Source: CAYGZQ01 sp964354375 [NCBI: uncultured Planctomycetota bacterium]
Lineage (GTDB): Bacteria; JAJVIF01; JAPKYR01
Direction of reading: 5' to 3'
DNA: 39,733 nt
NCBI GenBank assembly: GCA_964354375.1
Contig: CAYGZQ010000002.1
Span: forward strand, 1-39,733
In this document: piece after piece, positions 32,182 through 39,733 of the stretch
How the letters are laid out: the number at the start of each line of letters is the position of its first letter
How positions within the stretch are numbered: position 1 is the first letter of the stretch
The notes under the pieces: model-generated
The model's database searches: none
Told to the model about the DNA's origin: nothing
The model's input: the letters and a program-made list of their open reading frames with translations, nothing else
Made by a program: the position numbers and the translations under genes

Positions 32182-32258
32182 GTAGTCATGCGCATCTTGC
32201 GCATGGTTCTTGTGTGTTATAGAAGAAAAAGAACCATGTGCGGGACGCACATTGCTGC
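32182..32258. repeat. TAGCATGCGCAT palindromic element, copy C
   Basis: GTAGTCATGCGCATC, GCGCATGGTTCTT, a variable loop, then AAGAACCATGTGCGGGAC and GCACATTGCTGC. The right end has drifted from the family. It is located between divergent genes. Confidence 0.7.
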
Positions 32259-32320
32259 AAAGGACGCACGTGCTGCGAAGGGCGCGGATGGCTCAACGGT
32301 GCGAATCCGTCCGTACGGGC

Positions 32321-32349
32321 TTGACACAATTGATGACATAATGTAATAA
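32321..32349 (+). promoter_or_regulatory. Consensus sigma-70 promoter of the PrcB-repeat lipoprotein gene
   Basis: A perfect TTGACA (32321-32326) and TAATAA (32344-32349) are separated by 17 bp. It is the best promoter in the window. The predicted transcript would have a leader of about 190 nt before the ATG at 32548. Confidence 0.75.
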
Positions 32350-32361
32350 TAAGTTACATGG

Positions 32362-32386
32362 ACCCTGCGGGTTAAGGCCGCAGGGT
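32362..32386 (+). other. Leader hairpin directly downstream of the promoter
   Basis: ACCCTGCGG and CCGCAGGGT form a perfect 9-bp stem with a 7-nt loop, beginning about six bases after the expected transcription start. Such 5'-end stems commonly protect mRNA. No T-tract follows, so it is not an obvious attenuator. I do not recognise a known riboswitch. Confidence 0.5.
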
Positions 32387-32547
32387 GTGTGGCTGTCCGC
32401 CAAACCGGTTGTGGAGGGTTATCTTCTCATAGCCAAGGTTGTAATCTTCTCGTTTGCGCGCTGCGGAAGCGGCACGTGACGTTTGTGTTTGCGATATCAA
32501 GGGATGTGGAGCTTCTGGAACCCAGGAAGCGTTAAGGAGAGACTGCC

Positions 32548-35500
32548 ATGATGCGCGTCCCAGTACTGTCAACTTACCTGCTTGCGCTGACCATGCTTGC
32601 CGCGCTCACCGGACTGGTGGGCTGTGCGCATGGAAACGGGGGAACAGCTCCAGCACTTACACCGGACCTGACCGCGGAGGCTGCGCTCCCGGCAAGTCCT
32701 TCGGGGGAGGGTGTCTCGCTGGGGTATTACCAGTTTGTCTTTGGCGACGACGGCACGGTCACTGTCGAGCAAGCCGACCCCGTTCGCGGAGCCGACATGA
32801 ACGTGACAAACTACGCACTCGTAACCATTGAGGATTTCTACTTCAATGAAGAGCTTCGCAACTGGTACATCACAGCCACGATCAAGAACATGTCTATCTA
32901 CACGGGCTATGATGTCCTGGCGGTGTTCCATACACTGGGGAACAAGTTCCTGATCAATCAGGACGGATTCCTCTGGGCCATGCCGCCTATCTTCCCCCAG
33001 CCCACGCGGTGCGCTTTCATAGCGTACGGGAAAAGTCAGGTCAACAGGCAGTTCCCACCGATGTATCAGGACACCCGTACTATCGTCATCCATCAGCCCG
33101 ATGGTGTCCCGAAACTGGCCCCGCTGGGATTCTGGATCGAGGCAACGCTAAAGCCCCGCAAGTACCCCGGCGTTGAAGACCTTATGGTCAAGCCGGTAAA
33201 CGACACTCCCGACAACACGGAATACAATCTGACCGGGTTCATCTGGGACCATCAGTCCCCGTCGAGCGACCTGACCGTATGGGCCGACTGCACCAATTTC
33301 AACGGGGAGAATTACGTTCCGATGTACGATGACGGGCAGCACGGGGACGGTCCTGCTGGCGACAACATTTTCGGAGCGGGTTTCTCCGGAGATCCCGAGG
33401 ACGGCTTCTACGTGATCACGGTCTACGCGTTCGATCCGCAGGGTAACCAGGGCGAGAATGATGTCGGATTCTGGCATGGCGAAGAGGTCCCCTGCGATCT
33501 GCCCTTCGAGCACTACCCGTTCGAGACGATCGACAAGGGCGAGCAATCGGGGATCAAGTATCTGGACGAGAGAGTCATTAACGACTGGGACACCTGGGCA
33601 GCAACCTGGACCGAGCACACAGGCAACATGTTTCCTCCGCCGCCCCCACCACCCATCGACTTCGAGAAAAACACGGTTATTGGTGTCTGGACCGGCGACC
33701 ATCCGACTAACAATCACATGGTCACGATCACGGATGTCTACCTCGATCCGTGCGAGGACCTTGTCACCGTCCTTTACGACTACACACCGTACATTGGGTG
33801 CGGGCCGCTCGATGTAATCACCGATCCGTACCACATCATCGTCCTTCCGAAACTCAAGTGGCCGGTGTATTTCGTCGGCACGGAGGTCGATTGTCCTCCT
33901 CCGCCCCCGGAATGTGTCGAGGACGTCAAATTCGAGACATTGATCCACGGGACGACATCGGGAATCAAGAACCCCTACGAGCTGCGAATCACCAACACTG
34001 ATGATTTCCATGCCCTTTGGCAGCAGCACACTCAGAACTCCTATCCGCCGCCTCCGCCACCGGAGGTCAACTTCATGAAATGCGATGTCATCGCGGTCGC
34101 GACAGGCGAAAGACCGACCGGCGGATTCGAATGCAACATCGAGAGAATCTGCTGGCTGACCGACCAGTCGATCGGCGTGTTCTACAAGGAACGCATCCCC
34201 GGTCCCGACTGCCCGGTTCCTGCGGTCTTCACGCAGCCTCACCACTGGGTGGTGATTCCAAAATATACAGCGCCGGTCAAGTTTTTCCATGGCTCTGAGG
34301 TCTACAACTGCGGTCCGACCGACTGTGTCAACCCGCAGATTTTCTGGCCCATCGAAGTAGGTGACGAGACAGGTCATACCCCGGGCGAGTTCGTCATCAA
34401 TAACCAGGAGCAGTGGCACCAGTTCTATGCCGCGCACAAACCGGGCATGACGCCTCCGCCCATCAATTTCCAGGAGCACATGGTTCTTGCGATGCTCATC
34501 GGCGAGAGACCGTCCACGGGTTACATAGTCGAGACCAAAGAGGTCTGCCTGAATCCGAACGAGGACGGGACTTTGCGGATGGATGTCAACTATGTCGAGA
34601 TGCAGCCGGGCGAGAACTGCGACGTGCTGTGGGTAATTACGAGTCCCTATCAGCTCGTAGCGGTCCCGAGATTCGAGGGTCCCGTGTTCTTCCACAAGGC
34701 GGTGGCGGTCTACGACTGCCCGCCTGACGAGTGTCCGCCGGTTCCCTGGTACCAGATGGCCGATGGGATCCATTCATGCGCCGATCCGGGCGAGTACGTG
34801 TTCGAAGCGAACATGGACAAGCTGGAGGGCTTCTGGCATGCCGTGCACTGCTGGGAGAACGTCCCGCCTCTGCCGCCCGCGCCCGATCCTATCCAGGGCG
34901 GCTCGATGGCCTGGTTCGCCGTGCAGCTCGATGAGCTTCCCACCGACGGGTACTACCTGACGATCGACGATGTCTGCGTCAAGGGCTGCGACGTGTTCGT
35001 CACCTACACTCAGCACATTCCGGGCCCGAATTGTCCGGTTGCGGATGTGATCACGAAACCCTGGGTGCTCGGTGTCGCGGAGCTGCCCCCCATTGACTGC
35101 ATCTTCACCTGGTATTTCGAGAAGCATGAAGAAATCTACAATTGCCCCGGCGACTGCGTGCAGGTCCCGTGGATGCCGATCGAGGAGGGCATCCAGTCCT
35201 GCGCCGAGCCCGGCGAATACGGATTCCAGGGATTCGGCGACTGGTGGATGGAGCTGTGGTACGCCGTCCACTGCTGGAACCCCGACGATCCCGGTTACAT
35301 GCCCAAGGTGCCTCCGGCGGACCCTGGGACTCAATGGGTACCGTTCCTCACGCAGCTCGGAGAGAGACCGTCCACCGGCTACTACATGACCGTGGATGAC
35401 GTCTGTATCGAGGGCTGCGACGTGTACGTGAAATACACCGAGTGGATTCCCGGCGAGAACTGCCAGGTCGAGTGGATCATCACTAAACCATGGCTTTTCT

Positions 35501-36396
35501 CGATGGCTCAGCTCCCGGAGATCGATTGCGAGTACGCCTGGCACTTCGAGAAGTCGGAAATCGTCTACCCGTGCGAAGAGCCCTGCAACAAGGTGCCGTT
35601 CTACCAGCTCGCGGACGGCGATCAGTCCTGCGCTGATCCGGGCGAGTTCGGATGGCAGAACGACGATCCCTATTATGCCTTCTGGCATGCCGTACACTGC
35701 TGGGACCCGAACATGCCCCCACTGCCTGTCGATCCCGACCCGATCCAGGAGGGCATTATCTATCACTTCGGAATCCAGCTTACCGAGCGCCCGACGACAG
35801 GTTACTACCTGACCATTGACCAGGTGTGCATCGACGGCTGCGATGTATACATCGACTACACCGAAAACATCCCGGACATTAACTGCCCGGTGGAGCAGGT
35901 CGTCACAAAACCCTGGCTGGTCGGCGCCGTCGAGCTTCCACCCGTGTACTGCTACTGGACATGGCATTTTGAGAAGCACGAGTCCGTTTATATATGCCCC
36001 GATGTCCCATGTTGGGACTTCAAGACAATCGCAGGCGGACCCCACGGCGGCGAGACCCCGGGCGGCTGGTTCTTCGACAACCAGCAGGCTTTCCACACTT
36101 ACTGGTTCACCTACCACCCGAACGATCCCATGCCGCAGATCGACTTCGAGGGCGGCTGGGGCGGCTACGCAGTGCATCTCGGCACGCGTCCCACGACCGG
36201 CTTCGAAGTCTCGGTGTACGAGATCTGCCAGTCGGAGGAGCCGTTCGGCGCTGCAGTAAGATGGATCGAATGGATACCCGGCGAGACCTGCGACGTTCTG
36301 CAGATCGAGACCGGACCATGGACCCTCGTGACCTTCCCGCTCGTCGACCTCCCGTACTTCGATGAGGGCAGCGAGAAGGTCTATCAGTGCGATTAG
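32548..36396 (+). CDS. Giant lipoprotein with seven tandem PrcB-like domains
   Basis: The 1282-residue protein has the lipoprotein signal LALTMLAALTGLVGC. Residues 50-320 form a beta domain with GYYQFVFGDDGTV and YTGYDVLAVF, like two neighbouring lipoproteins, ending in DGQHGDGPAGDNIFGAGF (a choice-of-anchor-type loop). Residues 325-1282 are seven repeats of 127-143 residues starting near 325, 457, 594, 732, 871, 1014 and 1156. Each has a GE[RF].. helix region ending F/W-x-x-H, a strand block [ER]RP[ST]TGY-x-x-x-[IV], then IPG-x-[NC]C-x-V...P[WY], as in the PrcB C-terminal domain. Repeats 4-6 are closest to each other and rich in paired cysteines, suggesting disulfides and an outside location. 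The ribosome site AAGGAGA is ideal. Confidence 0.78.
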   Translation: MMRVPVLSTYLLALTMLAALTGLVGCAHGNGGTAPALTPDLTAEAALPASPSGEGVSLGYYQFVFGDDGTVTVEQADPVRGADMNVTNYALVTIEDFYFNEELRNWYITATIKNMSIYTGYDVLAVFHTLGNKFLINQDGFLWAMPPIFPQPTRCAFIAYGKSQVNRQFPPMYQDTRTIVIHQPDGVPKLAPLGFWIEATLKPRKYPGVEDLMVKPVNDTPDNTEYNLTGFIWDHQSPSSDLTVWADCTNFNGENYVPMYDDGQHGDGPAGDNIFGAGFSGDPEDGFYVITVYAFDPQGNQGENDVGFWHGEEVPCDLPFEHYPFETIDKGEQSGIKYLDERVINDWDTWAATWTEHTGNMFPPPPPPPIDFEKNTVIGVWTGDHPTNNHMVTITDVYLDPCEDLVTVLYDYTPYIGCGPLDVITDPYHIIVLPKLKWPVYFVGTEVDCPPPPPECVEDVKFETLIHGTTSGIKNPYELRITNTDDFHALWQQHTQNSYPPPPPPEVNFMKCDVIAVATGERPTGGFECNIERICWLTDQSIGVFYKERIPGPDCPVPAVFTQPHHWVVIPKYTAPVKFFHGSEVYNCGPTDCVNPQIFWPIEVGDETGHTPGEFVINNQEQWHQFYAAHKPGMTPPPINFQEHMVLAMLIGERPSTGYIVETKEVCLNPNEDGTLRMDVNYVEMQPGENCDVLWVITSPYQLVAVPRFEGPVFFHKAVAVYDCPPDECPPVPWYQMADGIHSCADPGEYVFEANMDKLEGFWHAVHCWENVPPLPPAPDPIQGGSMAWFAVQLDELPTDGYYLTIDDVCVKGCDVFVTYTQHIPGPNCPVADVITKPWVLGVAELPPIDCIFTWYFEKHEEIYNCPGDCVQVPWMPIEEGIQSCAEPGEYGFQGFGDWWMELWYAVHCWNPDDPGYMPKVPPADPGTQWVPFLTQLGERPSTGYYMTVDDVCIEGCDVYVKYTEWIPGENCQVEWIITKPWLFSMAQLPEIDCEYAWHFEKSEIVYPCEEPCNKVPFYQLADGDQSCADPGEFGWQNDDPYYAFWHAVHCWDPNMPPLPVDPDPIQEGIIYHFGIQLTERPTTGYYLTIDQVCIDGCDVYIDYTENIPDINCPVEQVVTKPWLVGAVELPPVYCYWTWHFEKHESVYICPDVPCWDFKTIAGGPHGGETPGGWFFDNQQAFHTYWFTYHPNDPMPQIDFEGGWGGYAVHLGTRPTTGFEVSVYEICQSEEPFGAAVRWIEWIPGETCDVLQIETGPWTLVTFPLVDLPYFDEGSEKVYQCD

Positions 36397-36425
36397 ACGT
36401 TATGCCTTCACTCTGAATGATTACC

Positions 36426-36450
36426 AGCCCGCCCCCCGGCGGGCTTTCTT
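36426..36450 (+). terminator. Rho-independent terminator of the PrcB-repeat lipoprotein gene
   Basis: AGCCCGCC, a CCCC loop and GGCGGGCT form a perfect 8-bp GC-rich stem followed by TTTCTT, 30 bp after the stop codon. Confidence 0.85.
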
Positions 36451-36529
36451 GTAGTCATGCGCGTCCCGCGCATGGTTCTTTCAGGACCGGAAAAGACGGA
36501 AGAACCATGCACGGGACGCGCATGACTAC
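36451..36529. repeat. TAGTCATGCGC palindromic element, copy D (best preserved)
   Basis: The arms GTAGTCATGCGCGTCCCGCG... and the complementary ...CGGGACGCGCATGACTAC are about 29 nt with one mismatch and a loop of about 18 nt. It abuts the terminator of the upstream gene. Confidence 0.8.
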
Positions 36530-36588
36530 AAACCCTCGAAATGCCCCCCTTCCGATGCTAGACTGTGCGTCGGGAGGACTGATGCGTT

Positions 36589-39500
36589 ATGCCCGCTCCG
36601 GGGAACATCCTTGATCTCGTCGAACGCTTCGAGCGGAACCGCGACGATTACCATTCCCCTAACTACAACGAGGCCCGTCTGCGCATCGAATTCATCGACC
36701 CGTTCTTCAAGGCTCTGGGCTGGGACATCGATAACGTGGAGGGCCACGCTGAGGCATACAAGGATGTCATACACGAGGACTCCCTGAGGGTCGAGCAGAC
36801 CGCCAAGGCCCCGGACTACTGCTTCCGCGTCGGCGGTCAGCGCAAGTTTTTCGTCGAGGCCAAGAAACCCGCTGTCGACATCCGCGAAGATGCATCTCCC
36901 GCGTACCAGCTGCGACGCTACGCCTGGTCGGCCAAGCTGCCCCTGAGCATCCTCACGGATTTCGAGGAGTTCGCGGTTTACGACTGCCGCATCAAGCCGG
37001 AGAAGGGCGACAAGGCGTCCACCGCGAGAGTCAAGTTCATCAAGTGCAGCGAATACGCCGACCGATGGGACGAGATCGCCGGAGTCTTCTCCCGCGACGC
37101 GATCCTCAAGGGCGCGTTCGACAAGTTCGCCGAGTCCACCAAGAAGAAACGTGGAACCGCGCAGGTCGATGACGCCTTCCTTGAGGAGATCGAATCGTGG
37201 CGCGACATGCTCGCCCGCAATATCGCCCTCCGAAATCCCGGCCTCTCGATGCGTGAGCTCAACTTCGCGGTCCAGGCGACAATCGACCGCATAGTTTTCC
37301 TGCGCATCTGCGAGGGTCGCGGGATCGAGGAGTACGGGGCGCTCATGGCATTGCAGAACGGAGTCGGCATCTACAGCCGACTGATGGAGCTCTTCCGCAA
37401 GGCCGATTTCCGCTACAACTCCGGCATTTTCCATTTCGACCCCGAGCGCGGACGGCCCGATCCCGACACGGTCACGCCGAAACTCGCGATCGACGACAAA
37501 ATCCTGAAAGACATCCTGAAACGCCTCTATTATCCGGACAGCCCCTACGAATTCTCCATGATCCCGCCGGACATCCTCGGCCAGGTTTACGAACGCTTCC
37601 TCGGAAAAGTCATCCGACTCACTCCGAGCGGGATGGCGAAGGTGGAGGACAAGCCGGAGGTTCGCAAGGCGGGCGGAGTCTATTACACGCCGACATACAT
37701 CGTCGATTACATCGTCGAACATACCGTCGGAAAACTCGTCGAGGGTAAGAAGCCGAAGGATGTCTCCAAACTGCGCGTTCTCGACCCCGCCTGCGGGTCC
37801 GGATCGTTCCTCCTCGGCGCTTACCAGTACCTCCTCGACTGGTATCTCGACGCGCACACGAAGAACGATCCCGAGCAGCTTTCGAAGAAGCGCAGATCGC
37901 CGATCTTCAGTGACTCGCACGGCGACTGGCGTCTCACTCCGTCCGAGCGCAAGCGCATCCTTCTCGACCACATTTATGGCGTCGATATCGACTCGCAGGC
38001 CGTCGAGGTCACCAAGCTCTCCCTGCTGCTGAAGGTCCTCGAGGGCGAGAACGAGGAGAACCTGGAAACGCAGCGCAAACTCTTCCATGAGCGCGCGCTG
38101 CCCGACCTCGACTCAAACATCAAATGCGGCAACTCCCTCATCGGCCCGGATTTCTATCATAACTACCAGACGACATTCTTCACGGACGAAAATCACTATC
38201 GGGTGAATGTCTTCGACTGGGAAAAGGAATTCCCGGAGGTGATTAAGGCCAAAGATGCGGGATTCGATGCCGTAATCGGCAATCCGCCGTATGTGCGCAT
38301 TCAAGCTCTTAACGAATGGGCTCCCCACGAGGTGCTTTTCTACAAGAAGCATTACAGAGCTGGCAGCAGAGGCAATTTCGACATCTATGTGCTTTTCGTT
38401 GAGCGGGGGCTGGGGCTCTTGAACAGCGAAGGGCTTCTCGGCTTCATCTTGCCCCACAAGTTCTTCAGCGCGAAATACGGGGAACCCCTCCGCAATATGC
38501 TATCAAGTGGACGACATTTGTCTGAGGTAGTCCACTTTGGCCACCAGCAGGTTTTCCTCGGAGCAGCAACGTACACTTGTCTGCTGTTCCTCACCAAAGC
38601 CAAATCTCGATCGTTCAAGGTTCTCAAGGTCGCTAGTATTGAATCATGGCTAGAGAATGGCTCCGCCACCATCGGCAAGTTTACTGCTGCAAGCCTCAAG
38701 CACGCTGGTCGGATCCTGACTTCCGGGGCCGGGATCAGGCTGCTTTCCATCCTCACCACCAAGTACCCCCAGTTGGGTGGGTTCACTTCTCGAATAGCGC
38801 AGGGTATCAGAACGAGCGCGAACGAAGTCTACGTGCTATCCCTCATCTCCCGCCGAGGAAAACGAGTTCTGGCTCGGTCAAAGGCGCTGGATACGAACGT
38901 GGAGATAGAGAAGGCGGCAACCCGTGATTTTCTTCAAGGACGTGATATCAAGTCCTATCACATTGAGCCACAAGGCAAGCTCGTAATATTCCCCTATTCC
39001 GTTTCGAATGGGCGTATTGGGCTAATCCCGGAAGATGAGTATGCGGCCCGGTTCCCGCGCGCATACTCTTACCTCTTGAGAAATAAGCGCAGCCTCGAGT
39101 CCAGGGAGGGAGGGAGGATGCGTGGGGCTGGATGGTTTGGCTACGTGTATCCCAAGAACCTTGAACTCATGGGCCAACCCAAGATACTGGTGCCAGACAT
39201 TGCAGTTCGGGCCTCTTTCGCACTCGACCAAGACGGCTCATATGCTTACACAAGCGGCTACGGGATTATCACGAAAGAGACGACAGGTGAGAATGCGAAG
39301 TACCTGCTGGGTCTACTGAATAGCCGGTTGCTGGACTACTTCTTTAAGCAGATAAGTACCGTCATTCGGGGAGGGTTCTACCGTTATTTCACTGAGTATA
39401 TCGAGCAACTCCCCATCCGACCCATCGACTTCAAGAATCCCGCCGATCGCAAGCGCCACGACCGCATGGTCGGGCTTGTCGACCACATGCTCGACCTCCA

Positions 39501-39648
39501 CAAGAAGCTCGCAAAAGCCAAAACCCCTCACGAGAAAGACGCGCTGCAGCGTCAGATCGACGCGACGGACCGTCAGATCGACCTTCTGGTGTACGAGCTT
39601 TATGAGCTCACGGAGGAGGAGATCAAGATCGTGGAGGGGGAATCATGA
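36589..39648 (+). CDS. Type IIG-like fused restriction endonuclease / N6-adenine methyltransferase
   Basis: This is a 1019-residue cytosolic protein. Residues 1-190 hold a PD-(D/E)xK nuclease-like domain: PDYCFRVGGQRKFFVEAKKP (Asp, then Glu-x-Lys), as in HsdR_N. A helical connector (200-370) leads to the methyltransferase core: motif X/GxYYTP region AGGVYYTPTYIVDYIV, motif I VLDPACGSGSFLLGAY (near 399) and motif IV AVIGNPPYVRI (near 565). The C-terminal part (about 570-930) is the DNA target-recognition domain, closed by a coiled-coil end (MLDLHKKLAKAKTPHEKDALQRQIDATDRQIDLLVYELY). This is the Eco57I/type IIG pattern, cutting and methylating in one chain. The ATG at 36589 has GGGAGG upstream. 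Base use differs within the recognition domain. Confidence 0.88.
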   Translation: MPAPGNILDLVERFERNRDDYHSPNYNEARLRIEFIDPFFKALGWDIDNVEGHAEAYKDVIHEDSLRVEQTAKAPDYCFRVGGQRKFFVEAKKPAVDIREDASPAYQLRRYAWSAKLPLSILTDFEEFAVYDCRIKPEKGDKASTARVKFIKCSEYADRWDEIAGVFSRDAILKGAFDKFAESTKKKRGTAQVDDAFLEEIESWRDMLARNIALRNPGLSMRELNFAVQATIDRIVFLRICEGRGIEEYGALMALQNGVGIYSRLMELFRKADFRYNSGIFHFDPERGRPDPDTVTPKLAIDDKILKDILKRLYYPDSPYEFSMIPPDILGQVYERFLGKVIRLTPSGMAKVEDKPEVRKAGGVYYTPTYIVDYIVEHTVGKLVEGKKPKDVSKLRVLDPACGSGSFLLGAYQYLLDWYLDAHTKNDPEQLSKKRRSPIFSDSHGDWRLTPSERKRILLDHIYGVDIDSQAVEVTKLSLLLKVLEGENEENLETQRKLFHERALPDLDSNIKCGNSLIGPDFYHNYQTTFFTDENHYRVNVFDWEKEFPEVIKAKDAGFDAVIGNPPYVRIQALNEWAPHEVLFYKKHYRAGSRGNFDIYVLFVERGLGLLNSEGLLGFILPHKFFSAKYGEPLRNMLSSGRHLSEVVHFGHQQVFLGAATYTCLLFLTKAKSRSFKVLKVASIESWLENGSATIGKFTAASLKHAGRILTSGAGIRLLSILTTKYPQLGGFTSRIAQGIRTSANEVYVLSLISRRGKRVLARSKALDTNVEIEKAATRDFLQGRDIKSYHIEPQGKLVIFPYSVSNGRIGLIPEDEYAARFPRAYSYLLRNKRSLESREGGRMRGAGWFGYVYPKNLELMGQPKILVPDIAVRASFALDQDGSYAYTSGYGIITKETTGENAKYLLGLLNSRLLDYFFKQISTVIRGGFYRYFTEYIEQLPIRPIDFKNPADRKRHDRMVGLVDHMLDLHKKLAKAKTPHEKDALQRQIDATDRQIDLLVYELYELTEEEIKIVEGES

Positions 39649-39733
39649 CAGCGCACAGTGATCACCGGGAGGGCGAGGCTCCAGCCGAGCCGAAGAAGGA
39701 CAGCTCGGCAGGCGGCTCGGCAGGAGCCTCGCC
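39645..39733 (+). CDS. Possible start of a downstream ORF, cut by window end
   Basis: An ATG overlaps the methyltransferase stop (ATGA), which often marks a coupled gene, and the frame stays open to the edge (MTAHSDHREGEAPAEPKKDS...). However, nearly all of it after codon 9 coincides with an inverted repeat, and the A/G/S/E/P-rich translation is typical of translated repeat DNA. It may be a real gene whose start has been invaded by the repeat, or no gene. Confidence 0.3.
   Translation, partial: MTAHSDHREGEAPAEPKKDSSAGGSAGAS
39672..39733. repeat. GGCGAGGCTCC inverted repeat at the window edge
   Basis: The arms GGCGAGGCTCCAGCCGAGCC (39672 onward) and the complementary GGCTCGGCAGGAGCCTCGCC (ending 39733) are 21 nt with one mismatch and a 20-nt loop. 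The element may continue past the edge. Confidence 0.7.

Larger units (their letters stand above)
32008..32547. other. 540-bp divergent intergenic region between two large lipoprotein genes
   Basis: Reading leftward, a GCGGGGAGAGCCCCGC hairpin (32051-32066) lies in the leader of the PKD lipoprotein gene, and TACAAT read on the minus strand near 32100 is a possible -10 box. A palindromic element occupies 32182-32258. Reading rightward there is a strong promoter at 32321 and a hairpin at 32362. No gene was found. Confidence 0.6.

Noticed and set aside
32356-32547. Cyclic-di-GMP or other known riboswitch in the leader
   Set aside because: Apart from one simple stem I could not match the conserved bases of any riboswitch class by eye.
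33148-36177. Two long minus-strand frames opposite the PrcB-repeat gene
   Set aside because: Their length reflects the repetitive, biased codons of the real gene; the translations show only mirror repeats.
36526-38088. 520-codon minus-strand frame opposite the methyltransferase gene
   Set aside because: The real gene on the plus strand has nuclease and methylase motifs; the antisense frame starts within a palindromic repeat.
1-39733. tRNA or rRNA genes
   Set aside because: No cloverleaf with a GGTTCGA-type T arm and no rRNA signature was found on either strand.

Overview
The window is one contiguous stretch of a GC-rich chromosome, probably from an uncultivated diderm (Gram-negative-type) bacterium. 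Several genes encode lipobox signal peptides. Others encode SLH, PPC, YbbR, TgpA-type transglutaminase, DUF2723 and FliW/CsrA proteins. I cannot place it in a phylum from the sequence alone. No rRNA, tRNA, CRISPR array, prophage or transposase was found.

Layout. 1-3101 (minus strand): the start of a short-chain dehydrogenase cut by the window edge, dnaN, an MgtC-family membrane protein, and the overlapping pair fliW-csrA. 3102-4735: a TIR/deoxyribosyltransferase-like domain fused to TPRs, behind a promoter whose -10 box lies inside a 25-bp near-palindrome. 4868-9657: a lipoprotein alpha/beta hydrolase, a DUF2723 membrane protein, an unknown small protein and a rhomboid-like protein lacking the catalytic histidine. 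9835-13376: an unknown secreted protein, an orphan PhnE-like permease behind a 105-bp tandem palindromic repeat, and a relatively AT-rich DUF3800 gene preceded by a translationally coupled leader ORF. 13508-16611: a beta-propeller lipoprotein and a double-PPC exported protein. 16750-18526: a tight four-gene cluster (TPR lipoprotein, two membrane proteins, a CGCP-motif protein), converging on lpd. 20123-28834 (minus strand): an exported beta-helix protein, then a probable envelope operon read as transglutaminase (TgpA-like), ABC-2-like membrane protein, kinase-like protein fused to three YbbR domains, and SLH-PPC protein. 29461-36396: two divergent large lipoproteins, one with a PKD domain and one with seven tandem PrcB-like domains. 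36589-39648: a fused type IIG-like restriction-methylation enzyme.

How the genes relate. The dominant theme is the cell envelope: at least six exported or lipid-anchored proteins, a wall-binding SLH protein, and a membrane kinase-like protein with YbbR domains on its outer face. Three large lipoproteins (13508, 29461, 32548) appear to share an N-terminal beta domain with a YDV[RL] motif, followed by different C-terminal modules (propeller, PKD, PrcB repeats). Two neighbouring proteins share nearly the same PPC domain.

The strongest candidates for something new are the kinase-like/YbbR fusion with an HRN instead of HRD catalytic loop, the seven-fold PrcB-like lipoprotein, the shared lipoprotein domain, and a dense set of intergenic palindromic elements. 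Some of these elements are nested, and two share one core inside different arms. They sit almost only between genes and look like REP/MITE-type sequences mobilised in trans.
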